Source of the DNA: Exophiala sp. HKRS030
Lineage: Eukaryota; Ascomycota; Eurotiomycetes; Chaetothyriales; Herpotrichiellaceae
Assembly: GCA_023897205.1 (NCBI GenBank)
Contig: JAHWDD010000001.1
Coordinates: 1,240,001 to 1,304,000, forward strand
Direction of reading: 5' to 3'
Length of the DNA: 64,000 nt
Made by a program: the position numbers and the translations under genes. Positions 1-13,200 of this stretch are shown piece by piece; within the stretch, counting starts at the first letter, position 1; every line of letters starts with the position of its first letter. The notes under the pieces are model-generated. The model did no database searches, was not told where the DNA came from, and saw only the letters and a program-made list of their open reading frames with translations.

Positions 1-161
1 TACTTCAGTACATACTGTACAAGGGAAGATTCACATCAAGGGAGGAAACAGCGGCCTTTGTTCGGCCCGGGCCCTCGTCCGTGAACTGAATTCGGAAAGA
101 AACATTGACTAATACTTTTTGTAGTTTCAAGGCACGCAACGACCGCAGAACCCGAACCCTC

Positions 162-1729
162 ATGCAGAGGGCGACTACACGATGGTGCCGCCAGACCCCA
201 CTCTCTATGAAATGTTCGCCACGGAAGCGTCTACGGTGGTGCTCTTCCCAACTCAGAAGAAGCTATTCCCAAATTAGGGAAGAAGACAAACAAGAAGTTA
301 ACGTCAGAAAAATCGAGGAGGAGACTTTACCATTCTACAGCCGTTCGAACTTTTACCCAGTCTACATTGGTGAGGTTCTCGCTTCAAGGTACAGGGTTGT
401 TGGGAAGCTCGGATTTGGTGCCGGTTCGACGGTTTGGCTCGCCAGGGATTTGGAGTTTGTTTTCTTCTCCTTGGGTAAAAAAAAAGATGAAAGAACGCCT
501 AGCCTAACCACACCTGTCGAACATATAGGAAACAAAACTATGTCGTCCTCAAGATCTATGCCCGAGGTCTGAGTTCGACCTCGGAGCACGAGGTGACAAC
601 CTACAAATACCTAAACACAATTGAATCTGACCATCCAGGACGGAAATATGTTCGAACGTGCCTTGATAGCTTCGAGGCCGAAGGACCCGATGGCAATGCA
701 TACCAATGTCTCGTGCACCGTCCTCTTTGGCAAAGTCTCGGGATGTTACAATACCGACACAGCAGGCACAAACTCACGGAAGAGCTCCTCAGACAGGTGC
801 TTTCTTGTGTCCTTCGAGCGATAGACTATCTGCACAGTGAATGTCACCTGGTGCATACAGGTATGGAAGATAGCCTACAGTTTTTCTACACCAAAATTGA
901 GTCTCAAGCTGATGTATACGTAGATATCAAAGCAAGCAACATTATGCTTGGTCTCGACGACGATTCGGTTCTGCAAGCTTTTGAGGCAAACGAGATGGCC
1001 AACCCTAGCCCTCGAAATATCTATCCGGACCGCACGATTTATCACTCTCGGCTCATAGACAGGCCAAAAGCGATCGGACTTCCCGTCTTGAGCGACTTTG
1101 GGCTGGCCCGATTCGAAGGGGGAAATGCCGACGACGATATTCAACCAGAGATTTACAGAGCACCGGAGGTCTTGTTGGACATGGACTGGAACTACCCAGT
1201 TGACATTTGGAACGTTGGCGCCATGGTATGGTATATCCTGTGTAACGTTGAATCAAATAACAAGTTGCTTACCAAGTCTCTGCTTTTAGATCTGGATCTC
1301 TTCTACGACAAACATCTGTTCGATGCTTACGATCCCGCCACGAACAAGCTTTCAAATAAATATCACACCTCAGAAATGGCAGCATACCTTGGCCCGCCCC
1401 CTCGAGAATTTTTAGAAAAGAGCGAGACAAGCTGGAAGTATTTTGACCGATCAGGTAGGGTTCTTTTGTTTTTTAATTGCCTGTCTGTTTGTTTGGTGCG
1501 AATTGAATTGCTGAGATTTTTCAACTTTTTGTTCCAAACAGGCCGCCTGATAACCGGATTTGACCTAAGCGACAAACTATCACTCGATGCTAGAGAAGAG
1601 CGGTTGGAAGGCGAAAAGAAGGAGCAGTTTCTCAACTTTATCAGGTCAATGTTGCGATGGGATCCAAATGACCGGCTTACTGCTCGTGAGCTCCTCGATG
1701 ATCCATGGTTAAACGACTACAAGATTTGA
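162..1729 (+). CDS. SRPK-like serine/threonine protein kinase, 5' end unresolved
   Basis: Predicted exons are 162-454, 529-860, 924-1241, 1290-1454 and 1542-1729, which join in frame to about 431 aa. Visible kinase motifs are the glycine loop GFGAGSTVW, the ATP lysine in VVLKIYARG, the catalytic loop [10 protein letters not shown] (rebuilt across the 861-923 intron), DFG in SDFGLARF, and APEVLLD followed by [10 protein letters not shown]. The leader [19 protein letters not shown] and the insert [14 protein letters not shown] are typical of SRPK (SR-protein kinase) family members in fungi, which phosphorylate RS-rich splicing and nuclear proteins. The 1242-1289 intron is only 48 bp and a multiple of three, so it could be retained. 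The start at 162 is simply the first in-frame ATG; the homologous part begins near base 300 and an upstream exon may exist. Family call is strong; exact substrate is unknown. Confidence 0.8.
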
Positions 1730-1814
1730 ATGTACAAGGGGCCTTACGCAGTACGGTTCCAAACCTCGTTCCTCTGGATGGTAGACATTGGCTTAAAAGT
1801 GCAATGCTACCTAC

Positions 1815-1904
1815 CTACCTTAGACCAACCTACCTTAGACCAACCTACCTTAGACCAACCTACCTTAGACCAACCTACCTTAGACCAACCTACCTTAGAC
1901 CAAC
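1815..1904. repeat. Minisatellite, 15-bp unit x6
   Basis: Six perfect head-to-tail copies of CTACCTTAGACCAAC, starting 86 bp after the kinase stop codon, so probably in its 3' UTR. The unit is a multiple of three and is open in several frames, but no gene there is supported. Confidence 0.95.
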
Positions 1905-3698
1905 CTACAATACCCAGCCTTGTGTGATTTTGTGGGATGTGTTCCCACAAAGCTCGCGCAGTAAAAGAACTATGGGCCTACTCCTTACGGAACTGGCCAT
2001 GTCCATTTGACTACCACGGCAGATTGTGCACCTTCCTATTAAGACTCCTTCGTTTCGGGTCGACACGGTCGATGTAGTCGAAAGGTCCGGTGGCGAGACA
2101 CTTCGTCAGTAGTTGTTGGGGGTTTTGGTTGACGCTGTTCTTCATTCTTCTCCAGTCGGACCCGCAGTCCCCGTCGACCACACTACAACTGCAGTTGGGC
2201 ATGTGGGAGGACCGGTGGTGGCAACAACAACAACGAGGAAGAAGCTCGGTTGACTTCCTTGCTTGTCCGCCTGCTTGCCCGTTCGGCTATTTCCAAATCC
2301 TTGCAAAGTGCTGCATGACGGCGTACAGGGATGGATGGCGACCGAAGAAGTGGTCGGCTTCGGATCCGATCCTTTTGATGCCGCTGAGTAAAAAGCTCGT
2401 TCGTGAAGATAACAAGTATTGTTGTTTCACTTTCTCGTCACATGGGTCAAGGTCTCCAATTACCCGTTTGATCTAGATGCTGAAATGATGTGCATGAATT
2501 CCTGTGGGGTTGGGAAGTTTTAGGGCGCTAAGGTGTAAGTCGAGTCTGTAGAAATGAACATGCGCTGTCGAACTTGAAAGACGTGTACACCTGTCTCGCT
2601 CTGGGTGATGACCAGGGATTTCAGTGGAGATTGTCTCAACCGCCCGGCAGGACAGTTGTGACTCACACATGAATCGTTTGTGTCGCTGTGCGCCATGTAC
2701 GGCTCGCATCGCTTGTCGCACCGAGTACTCGCAAGGGGACAAGCTTGAGATATCGCCTGCTGCACCCGAGCCAGTCGATGCTTGATGCAGAGTTCTCCAA
2801 CTAGGTGGGCGTATGACACGGCGCCTGGAATGATTCGACCTCCTTTGTACGCAAGATAACGAATCGGTCCGGGTTCGAAGAAGAAAGAGAGCCCCTGGCG
2901 CAAGTTTTGTGATACGGCGCCTGTTGATAAACAAAACATGAGTGTTTTGATGATGACCAAGGAAAACCGCAACGGTGTGACTATGACAACTGGTCCATGT
3001 GTTTGGTGGCCAAGTGATGCATTCCAGGTGGTCGTGACAATTGGAACCTCTGTTCCCTGTACTTGCTCCAGACATACAAATCAGTGCCCTTGGGGTGTTT
3101 TGACTTGGTTTCCCGCAAAGCCTACCTTGTTTTTCCATTGCCTCAACAATTGTGTCAAGCTTGATGTGAAAGTCCATCAGTCTGGATCCTCTCATCAACA
3201 CGGGATATCGGTCAGTATAACAAAGGACCAAGCGTCATCAGCCCCGGAAGCAGGTTCAGAACAACTCGAAATGGGAGCTAGTTTATTCACCTACATATGC
3301 TGCCTGCAATACAGATATTCCAAGGAAAACCGAGATAGATCCAACAAGACCACCGTCGCTATGCCTCTAGCAGCCTGATTGCTGCGTCTTGCAACAAAAA
3401 AGAGACCACAACGTATATCGCAGAATGTCCCCCTCTTCCTCGATTTCCGTGTCATGCTACGAGGTTGACACTGCCCGAGATTGAAATCAAACATGTGCAA
3501 AAATGAATCCACAGAAGGAGCAAAGTCTGGCACACGTACAGTGAGGAAGTGTGACAGCATACCGATCAAGACGTACAATGAACTGAAGAAACATTATATA
3601 AACAAGGGATTTTTTTGGGACTCGGAATAATGGTCTTGAGATCATTCAGGGGTATTTTTGACATGTTGGAAGGACAAAATGTGAGAATATTGTTGCAT
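1905..3698. other. Intergenic, no supportable gene
   Basis: Open frames up to about 250 codons occur on both strands (for example 2473-3231 on the minus strand), but the long ones start with TTG rather than ATG, overlap each other in different frames and show no recognisable domain. I see no transposon termini or RNA gene. Confidence 0.5.
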
Positions 3699-4452
3699 TT
3701 ACAAGACTGCAATGGCTCCGACGACCATGGCGAGGAGACCGCTTTGCACTTTGAGGCCAGTTGCACCGCTGTTGGAGTCTGGAGCAGTGGTTGTCTGGCT
3801 GGGAGAGGCAGATGACGATGTGGCCGAGCTGCGTGAGGATGAGGATGAGGTTGCGCTTGCTGACGACGATTCAGAACTTGAGCTCGAGCCCGAGGTCGTG
3901 GCTGCGGAGGATTCAGTTGAGCCGGTCGAGGAAGCGGTGCTGGTAGAATTGCTGGCAGAAGCCGTCAGAGATCCTGTACTAGCGGTGCCGGTGCTCGATG
4001 CGGTCGAAGCAGATGCAACTCCAGTGCCGGTGGCACCTTCGATACCGAAGTTGGGGGAGAAGTTGATGTTGGAGGCATCGGTGTCGTCGATGATTTCAAT
4101 GGTATAAAGGTGGGAGTTCACTTCGTTGGCCGGGGGGATATCGAGAGTCGCGGTGCCATCGGACGCAGGTACGCCAGCTGTAGGACAGGTGAGTGAGTGC
4201 TTCTTGATCCCAGTGTATTTGGGATCCAGTGATGAACTTACAAGCGAGTGTAATACCACCATTAGGGGTAATGGGGTCTTGTTGCAGCTTGATCGTGACG
4301 GTTCCGCTCGAGGGATTGGTCCAGTCGATGGTAAGAGGCTTACCAGCTGTGACGTCGAGAGTGCTTTGGCCTCCAGGGACGCTGATGGCGTTGTTCTGAG
4401 CTGCAACGACAGCTGCGCAAAGCGCTGCGACTGCGGTGGAGAAGAAGCGCAT
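3699..4452 (-). CDS. GPI-anchored Ser/Thr-rich cell-wall protein, Kre9/Knh-like
   Basis: Two exons (4242-4452 and 3699-4177, intron GTAAGT...ACAG of 64 bp) encode about 229 aa. The N-terminus MRFFSTAVAALCAAVVAAQ is a clear signal peptide. It is followed by a compact beta-type domain with ISVPGGQSTLDVTAGKP, IDWTNPSSGTVTIKL and YTIEIIDDTDASNINFSP, the pattern of the Kre9/Knh1-like Ser-Thr-rich GPI-anchored family. Residues from about 120 to 205 are almost only Ser, Thr and Ala (an O-mannosylated stalk). The C-terminus has NSGATG and a hydrophobic tail ending AMVVGAIAVL, as expected of a GPI attachment signal. Proteins of this type sit at the plasma membrane or in the wall; a direct enzymatic role is not established. 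Start is the only ATG that gives the signal peptide. Confidence 0.88.
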
Positions 4453-4552
4453 GTTGAGTGGGAGGAATGTGGACGCGTCTAGAGACTGGATTGAGTTGGA
4501 CACACAAAGTTGCGCGGCGGTAGCGATCGTATAATAATATACAGTACTACTG

Positions 4553-4563
4553 GTACGGAGTAC
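4553..4563. repeat. Dispersed GTACGGAGTAC motif copy
   Basis: Inverted GTAC arms around GGA; the same 9-11-mer recurs only between genes in this window as far as I could see (6676-6686, 6743-6752, 6806-6816 variant, 6818-6828, 18336-18346, 36543-36552, 36800-36808). Confidence 0.7.
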
Positions 4564-6675
4564 AAGAAAATTCCTATATACAACCCAAACGAAGGTGTTT
4601 ATGACCAAAAATATCCTCAGGAGTCTCAGGCGATGGCGGCGGGCAGTGTTGACGCTGAGCAAAAAAAGATGCGTGTTGCGCGACGACCAGAAACCTTAGC
4701 TCCCAAATTAGGCGTTAGTGGCGGCGACTAACGAGATGAGGTCAAGTTGCTGAAGATTGGGGGGCTTCAGGGAGACTGGACATTGGACTGTCCCGGGGAC
4801 TGGGGACTGCGCCAGGCCTCGACGGGCACCAGGGCACCCCCCCAAGACACCACGAGACGCCCCTGTTGCCGCTCTTCACACCACCCATTGGTCCTGTGCC
4901 CACCAACCGAGAGACATGATGACGATTCACCAGATTAGCAGGGATCGTCGTCACTCTTTTTCTTCCCTTCAGCTACACACCAAAAGCGACCAGAACCCAA
5001 GACTCGTCAGTAGAGTAACAGCTCGTGGTCGAGGCTGAGGCTGAGCTCCTCGTGTTCGGCAACTAGGGACACGATGCGATTCCCACCGTTGCAGTCTTTT
5101 TTATTTTTATTTTTGTCTTCGCAGTTTCGATGCTTCAGCTTCGCCAAATAATCGATGGGATTGATTTCGACATGGTCATCTATAAGCTAGGCCATGGGGA
5201 AGTGAAGAAAGCGAAATGTTACAAGGGCTGCTTCAGTCGGCTGGTCCTCCTTATTTCGACATGAGACGTGGCTTTGGAGTTTGATCACCTCCCGTCGGTG
5301 AGAATGCTCGCAGCGACCTGGGCCTGACTCAGCTGAGATGCCCATGCTGCATACGAGTACGAGTACTGTACGGACATGCCAGATCCTGCTGACCTACAAA
5401 CTGGTGTTCTTTGCAACATCGCAGCGGGATTCTAGGCAGGCATCCGAGACAAGGGCGAATCCATAATTTGTTCGTGAGTCGACATCCGTACTTGGTACCG
5501 AGGTCCGCCAAGTCAAGATATCTCACACTATCAATGCATTACTGCAGTACCTATTGCAGGTGACAGCGGCATCAGCAATGGTTTATTGTCTCCTGAGATT
5601 GAGCGAGTATAGTAGGCTGCATGATACGTAAATATAGGGCACAGGGTCAGGCAGTAATCCGGATGGGAACCCCTGCATATGTATGTCAAAGGTGAGCCCT
5701 AATCTGCCAGTCGATGCTCACCATTCGTGGTGTATCCCGTATCGCAAGGACAGTTGCGACCTGAAATGTGGTGGCACGCAGCCCAAGAGAGTTGCCAATC
5801 AGTAGCAGTCCGACATTGAACCCGTGGCTCTCATTTGGGTCTGCGGGAATTGTACCGACAGGGTCAGACTGTTCTTCCAGACCGTCGCACAACCGTTGGA
5901 ACGGGGGACTGTCTCACGTCAATCGGTAGAGATATCCAATGAGATACCCCCCTTCGGACTTCATATCATGAGCCCGGGGAATAACAAGTCGCTCGCACGT
6001 TTACGGTCAATTCCTACGTCTACCACGGAGTATAGCCGGGGCACTTGTCACATCTATCGATGAGACCGACGCGTTGCATACCTATGTAGGTACACTCAGC
6101 CATGGATGTCTTGTAGAGACAAAATAAGCACCATCCTAGTAATGCAGGTACAAGTTCGGAGGAAGCCCGACTGCAAGCCCCAGGGACAAAGCAGACGCCA
6201 TGGCGCTGTCAAAATTCCCCTGATGAAATGCACCACTGATAGAGTGACAGGTCCGATCTGCCTGCCACCTCCTCAAAGATCTTCAATGCAGATGCTGTTC
6301 TTGTACCACAACCGTGTTTGCTGTGATGCGGTGGTTGTTGTCGTTGTGAACCTGATTTTTAGGCAGGACCTCGATAAACAAGTGGTCCAGAACTCAGCAG
6401 CCGAAGATGGGCAGCCACTGTGGTTCCAGACCAGTTCATTTGCTAACCCTGGTCCGCCTCCTCGGCAGGGATACGGCGGGGATGTCGCGCGTCGGCATGA
6501 ACTCGACGAGAACCACACGACGCCATCCGAAGAACATGAACAGCTATGCCCTGAACCGTTTCAAAGTCGACGAATAGTGTACTGTTGAAGGAACCACAGG
6601 AGCATGCAGCCAGGCGACGAAGTGATGCGCCACAAAGGAACTGAAGAGTGCTTGCCAGGCCCAACCCATGTAATC

Positions 6676-6828
6676 GTACTCCGTACTTTCTTTTTAATCT
6701 CTGCGATGGAGATGGCAGGCTTCAATCCGTTAATTCATGACTGTACGGAGTATCCGTAGCATCATCCTCCCCCTGGCATGTCCGTATGTACGTTAGGTAG
6801 ATGCTGTACTCCATACTGTACTCCGTAC
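6676..6828. repeat. Cluster of four GTAC-TCC/GGA-GTAC motif copies
   Basis: GTACTCCGTAC at 6676-6686, GTACGGAGTA at 6743-6752, GTACTCCATAC at 6806-6816 and GTACTCCGTAC at 6818-6828. The cluster lies 510-660 bp upstream of the ATG at 7338. It could be a set of binding sites or short dispersed repeats; the sequence alone does not decide. Confidence 0.7.
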
Positions 6829-7337
6829 ATATATCGCATGACAGCACCGGCATCTTGTCTAGCACTGCCAACTACAAGTGTCTCTCACTTCACTCCTTTC
6901 ATTCCTTTACTTCTCGCACGGCCCTTTCTTTTCTTATTACATTGTCTTTATAGCACGACCGCGAGTATACGGACTGCGACTGATTTCTAATATTCCCTTC
7001 AAATCCCCTACGAGCTCCTATGTTTGCCTCCCAACTACCCACTCCCAAAACTAAGCCAGGCGATACGACGAAGTACCACTAGGGCCTCCTTCCTTAGGTA
7101 CATATTGCCACACACACACACACCTACACCTACACTACGCCGACCACTCATCAGACCAACAATCAGTCCCTCTTTCCCTGAGAGGCGTCTTTTTTACCGA
7201 AGGCGCTTAAATTGCAGCCAGTCAATCGCCAAAGGAGCGTCCTAGCGAACAAGAAACAAAAAGCCATGCGAGGGTGCCCCAATTGGTGTTAGCCCTTGTG
7301 TTTTATTGACTCGTTACCACCAATAATCATCTCCGAC

Positions 7338-9465
7338 ATGCCGAGTTCTCGACGCAATTCTCATGCCTACAGCAAAGACGACGTGGCTTACGAGTCATTG
7401 CCGCCCGCTCTCCGACGAAAGGTGAGTCCAATCCTTCGGTCTCTGTCTCTTCACCTGTTCGGCGGACATGGGGTTCCTCCCGCACAGGTCCCCTGCCCGC
7501 GTCAGCATCCTTTCCCTCCTCATCCCTTGAGGAATATGTCGGCCGTCAGCATAGATCCTTCCCCCTTCTCCACTGGCAAAACTGGAAGTCTGCCTTGTCC
7601 GTGCGAAAATCCATCCGTCAACGTGTGGCATGGCAACCGGGTCCACGTCATAACAGCGACGGTGTGGAATGCAGGTCCAGTTCGGAGGTCGACTCGGGCC
7701 ACCCAGTCTTGCCATGGGGGTACTGTAGGGGGTTTAGGCGTGTTGCTCCCTGCCTGAATAGGCTTGACATGCCCATTCCCCTACGTACCCTAGATACCCT
7801 AGGCACCCGTGACCCTGCCGACTTTCCTGGACCGTGCCGAATCCAGGGGCACCAGCATGCGGCTAGTTGGCGATCTCCACCACTAAGCTGCCTTTGTGCC
7901 TGTCCGACCAGTCAAGCATGCGCCCATGCCACTCTCGTTTCCCGCAACCGTTTGACTACCTCTGTCGATCGCTGATGCTCCAGGGCCCTCCGCTAACGTG
8001 TCTGTTGCACCAGTATTTTAGCAGTTTAGAACGTCTCAGACTAGCTCAAGATGCCAATAATGCCAGCAGTCTTTCACCTCCTCCTTCTCGGTTGTCGATC
8101 CTCCCTTCGAAGGCATTCTGGTCTGCTACAAAACCTTCCAGCCTCGATTGCCTCAATCTCACAGTCCTAACCGACACGCTGGTACAGCCGGGCTTGCTGT
8201 TAAGCGGAAACAAATTGCGCAAGAGAAAGTTGTCGGCCACGAGGTTGAGAAACCACCTCAGTCAACCCACTGCTCTTTGGTTCTCCTCACTTCCACCAGC
8301 GGTCCAGAGAAGATTGTTTTCGCCAGAAGAGTGCTCTTTCTACGCGCGAGAGAGGACCTCGTTCATCCTAGACGCTGCCGACGAAACCCTCCGCCGGCGC
8401 AGTTCGCATCCCTCCCACCTCCCAAACTTCCAACGTCGGGCCTCTGACGAAGACACAATCGTGGTTGAGGAAGATTCTAAATGCGAAGAGGAGGTAGATT
8501 CAGCCGTGGATATGGGTGAATACTCGACAGAGGGCTTTCGGTGGCTAGAAGACGAACCAGACCTCGACCTGAAGATTGACGACTATCATGCAGCCATCGC
8601 CGAGACCAACCGAAGGACAGCTTCGATATCAGAGCCCGTGAAGCGTACCACTCTTCAAAAGCGCACTGCATCATTGTCAAGTCTTTCGATACGACGTGGT
8701 CGAGCGTCAACATCCTCTGCCCGGCCAATCTTTGACTCAAGCTCAGAAGCGCCTGCCCTTCCCTCCAAGGCCTCGAGCATTAAATCCCCGTCCTTTTCTC
8801 TCAAACACCTCCGGTCTCAAACATCATTATCCTCGCTTGATCCTCGAGCAACTCACTACCAGGATCCTGCGGCACGTATGAAGCTGAGAGTATACCTTGC
8901 CTCTCCACAAAAGTTTGACGAGGCCATCGAGTTCGGGTTCCCCTCGGTTGAAGAGAGAAACCGCTGGGATTGCATGCGACCGATGACAAGCCCTCACCCC
9001 AGACACGAGCCAAACCGGACCTTCTTCCACGACGACACACCGTCATTGTCCGGGGGTGACAGTGATAATGAAGATGACCATCCTGACACCTTGTTTGACC
9101 CAAGAACTCCAGAAGAAGCCGTGTTCCACATGCACCGAGCTCCCCCTCCTCCCCCTTCTACCAAGCTCAGTACCGACGGAGATGGCGGCATCAGCCTGCG
9201 AAGACCGTCCTTCATGCGGAGACGAGCAGAGACATATGCTCGTGGATCCACAACGGACAGAGAAATGACACTGCGCATGACATTGACACGACCAGACTTA
9301 CGTTCTCCTGATGAACCCCAGCAAGAGCATCGGAATAACATCAATGCCATACCGTTGGAGCGACCTGAACTCGTGGCACAGCCTAGCCCGGTATCCATCT
9401 GGGACACGTTACCGCCTTCAGAATCGAAAATGAAGAGGTTCTTCAGAAGACTGAGAATGAGATAA
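7338..9465 (+). CDS. Conserved fungal protein of unknown function
   Basis: Exon 1 (7338-7421) encodes MPSSRRNSHAYSKDDV... and ends at a GTGAGT donor; exon 2 (8014-9465) begins YFSSLERLRLAQDANN after CTAAC...CAG. The product is about 511 aa. It is hydrophilic, Ser/Arg-rich and probably disordered over residues 120-330. It has conserved-looking blocks: MKLRVYLASPQKFDEAIEFG, FPSVEERN, TLFDPRTPEEAVFHMHR, and a very basic C-terminus KMKRFFRRLRMR. There is no signal peptide, membrane segment or catalytic motif. Similar proteins occur in other moulds, some loosely labelled 'mucin', but I know no tested function. The 592-bp intron is about ten times the usual length here. A shorter transcript starting inside the 'intron' cannot be excluded. 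Confidence 0.7.
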
Positions 9466-10298
9466 GCATTGATATCCTTGATTGTTTGTTGTTCGGCTGT
9501 CGAATTGCATGAAGCGCCGGCAAGCGCATGAGTGCGTCAGACTTGTCATTGAGCGAAGGAGTTTACGGGGATAATGATGGGTGAACGTGGAAGCCTTTTC
9601 AGGTCCACCAGGTTACTGGGAAGATAGGGGGCGTAATTTTAGTATTCAGCTACAGGAGGCCCAGGTGTGAAGATAGAACACGAGTATGGGCAGCAACACA
9701 GAGCAGTTTCTTCTCATCAGAGTGTCTCAATGACACTATTGTTCATAATGGTCAAGTGGTAGAAAGTCTAGACTCTTGGTGTACGAGCAAATGATGAAGG
9801 CGATGTATCCAAAATACTAAGGTAGCTATTACTGTATTGTCTGCAATTGTGATTTGGCTGGTGATGTTGGTGAGGAATGTGTGACTTTCATAAAAGAGCG
9901 AACAGAGTAGGTACAGTACTGACCATCTGCCCGTGCAAGATATTCTGTACTATCTCCTGGTATAAGTTCTTATCAAGGTACCTTATGGCTGGACAGAGAG
10001 ACTGTAATAGGTTCATCGGCCTCACCAGGCCACCATATGGCATGTTCTCTGATACGCGTTCCAATAATTGGCAGATGACGCACGCTAACGACTGCGGCCG
10101 CTGACTTGACGAGCCGCGCAACTTTTCTGGCCCCGAATAATATTAATGCTGTGCTAATAACTTAATGCCGTGTGTCGAGATCCATTTGGCAACAGGCACA
10201 ACTCGAAACAACAGCTTGTCCATTTCATTTCGCCAATTGTTCTTGTCTTTGGATTTATCACATCGCTCATCTAATCCCGCTCAATGTGGTAAACAAAG
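9466..10298. other. Intergenic region, promoter of vps10
   Basis: No gene seen. The distal part is probably the 3' UTR of the upstream gene and the proximal part the promoter and leader of the Vps10 gene. Confidence 0.5.
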
Positions 10299-13200
10299 AT
10301 GATACTCCGGTCCTTCTGTCGGCGAGCCGTCGCCTCGTCGTTAGCCCTTCTCCTTGTCCTCTCCTCGTCGCAGCCTGCACAAGCCAAAAAGGATGGCCCT
10401 ACCATTTCCTCCACCAAATTCGAGCATGCCCTCGAAAATGTATTCTACTTTGACGATAGCGATATAATCCTTGCCCAAGACCGAGATGCTAACACCATCT
10501 GGCGGAGTGCGGATGCGGGTGAGACCTGGAAGGAGGTCAAAGGAGGCGGCCAATCTGGGAATGCTTGGGATCTGGTATCCCACCCTTGGGACAATCAGCG
10601 CGCGTACATCCTCGGCCTGGGATCTGAACACTGGATAACGACCGACCAGGGTGAAACATGGAGGGAGTTCAACACCAATGGCGCCAGCCTTGCGCTCTTC
10701 CGCCCATCACCTCTCAGCTTTCACGGCCAAGATGCGAAACGAGTCATCTGGAACGGCGAGCAGTGCGCGGGTCTTTCCTGCTCCGAGGTCGCCTTGGTGA
10801 CAGAGGACGATTTCAAGACGGTCAAGAAGATGAGCAGTCAGACGAGAGGGTGCCAATGGGCGCTAGGAACCCCCGAATTCGCGGAAGACGTTGCTGTCGA
10901 GCTTCAGAACCGAGTCTTTTGTATTGTCGAGGGCTTATACTCTCCATGGCCCAAAGACAACCGGCTCCTTGTGTCGGACACCTTCTTTGACGAAGACGAA
11001 ATCGAGCCGGCCCTCGACCATGGCCGAGCCGTCACTGGTATTATTAGTATGGCCTCTGTCAAGGGATTCTTGGTTGCAGCTGCAAAGTCTGCAGGTACCG
11101 ATGAGCTCGCTCTCTATGTCACCAAAGATGGATCACAATGGCATCGTGCAGAGTTCGGCCAGCATCGCATCAACGAGGATGCCTACACCATCCTCGAAAG
11201 CACAAACTACAGCATGCAAGTCGACGTCCTCGACTCAAGGCCTGCAAACCCTATCGGTTACCTGTTCACCTCGAATTCGAACGGAACCTACTTTACCCGT
11301 AACATTGATCACACGAATCGAAATATCTACGGACGAGTGGATTTCGAAAAGGTTTCAAACATACAAGGTATCGTACTTGTCAATGTGGTGGAGAACTTCA
11401 AAGAGGTCCAGAATTCCATTCTTGTTGAGAAGAACATCTATTCACAAATAAGTTTTGATGATGGACGAACGTTCCAGGATCTGAAGGTCAAAGACAAGAG
11501 ACTCAACTTGCATTCCGTGACCGATGCAAAACAAGGCGGGAGAGTGTTTTCCAGCCCGGCCCCTGGTATTGTCATGGGCGTGGGTAACACTGGCAAGTTC
11601 CTAAAGCCATACAACGATGGTGACCTTTATGTCTCGGACGATGCAGGTGTCACCTGGTACAAAGGGCTGGACGGTGCGCACCTATATGAGTTTGGCAATC
11701 AAGGTGCCGTCATCGTGGCTGTCGACGATGAAGATGCCACGAGTCACATCAGATACTCTCTTGATCATGGTAAGACGTGGAAAAAGGCGGACCTAGGAGA
11801 AAAGGTGCGCGTGAAATTCCTGACTACTCTTTCCGACTCTACCACCCTCAAATTTTCTCTTCTGGGCTCAAAAGGATCTGGTTCCAAGACGGAATGGTTG
11901 ATATTCAAAATTGACTTTGACGGCCTACATGAGCGCACCTGCAAGGAATCAGACTTTGAGCGATGGCCGGCTCGCGTTGATGAGGATGGAAAGCCGACAT
12001 GCGTCATGGGACACAAGCAATTCTACCGCCGTAGAAAGGCAGAAGCGGAGTGCTTCGTCGATGAGGAGTTCAAAGACCCTGTACCTGAATTCGAACCCTG
12101 CAAATGCACCATGGCGGACTTTGAATGCGATTACAACTTCCTCCGGGATGCAGATGATCGCACTAAATGTCTGCCTGCTGCTCCAATCCCGGTACCGAAA
12201 GGCGAGTGTAAAGGTGATAAGGATACGTTCAAGGGTCCTTCCGGTTGGCGCTTAATACCGGGGAATGAGTGCATCCATGATGGAGGAGAACAACTGGACA
12301 AAGAGGTCGAGAGACCCTGCTCTGACACAAGCAAGAAGCCGGCCAGTGGCGATATCGAGATCGAAAAGACCAACTTCGATGCTGATCGATTCTCTGAATG
12401 GTACTACCTTGAGCGAGCCGACAAGGCCACTGGAAGCGATGAGACCCTCATCATGCGTACAAGTGAACAACATATTTTCCTGACGCACGACCACGGGAGA
12501 ACTTGGGAGCGGATTCTGAAAGGAGAGCCCATCACAGCAATTGCTCCCAACCCTAATCATCACGATGTGGTCTTTTTCCTAACGGGCTCCAAGACGGTGC
12601 ATTATACCATCGATAGAGGAGACAGATTCGACAAATTTGAGGCACCGGAACGGCCGAGCACCTTGAGGCTACCAACGCTAAGATTCCACCCGGAATACAA
12701 AGATTGGCTGCTCTGGTCCGGGTCTGTTGGCAAGGACGATCATACCAACATCTTCTTCTCAAAAGACCGTGGCGACAATTGGGAGACCATGGTTCGATAT
12801 GCAAGGAAATGTGAATTTATCACACGAGAGAGTCGACCGGATTCTGATCAACTCATATACTGTGAACAGTATCAGGACGAAGATCCAGAAAAGGCCCTGA
12901 TGCTGTTGTCCAGCGAGAACTTTTTCGGCAAGTCAGAGGTTCACTTCCCTGACATTCTAGACTTTGCAACAATGTCTGAATTTATCATCGTTGCGGCAAA
13001 GACCGAGGACAGCCAAGGTCTCAAAGTCGATGCCAGTGTTGATGGACATACTTTCGCCCCGGCCGAGTTCCCCAAGAACTTCCAAGTTGCTCATCAGCAA
13101 GCATATACCGTGCTGGATAGTTCAACCCACGCCGTCTTCTTGCATGTTACTGTCAATGCGCTTCCCGACCGAGAGTATGGTGCCATAATCAAGTCAAACA

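Larger units (their letters stand above)
4453..7337. other. Gene-poor interval and long leader of the next gene
   Basis: No frame here shows recognisable protein homology or a convincing splice structure. It contains several copies of a GTAC-(GGA/TCC)-GTAC motif (4553, 6676, 6743, 6806, 6818). The last 500 bp, rich in C, T and CA steps, are probably promoter and 5' UTR for the gene starting at 7338. Confidence 0.5.

Noticed and set aside
1705..2010. LRPTY-repeat peptide encoded by the minisatellite
   Set aside because: It depends only on the 15-bp repeat being a multiple of three and overlaps the kinase end in another frame; much more likely 3' UTR.
2520..2972. Frame resembling a secreted Cys-containing protein
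   Set aside because: The apparent signal peptide begins with TTG rather than ATG and no upstream exon with a good splice was found.
2473..3231. 252-codon minus-strand open frame
   Set aside because: Starts with TTG, has no recognisable domain and overlaps another open frame of similar quality; low-complexity of evidence.
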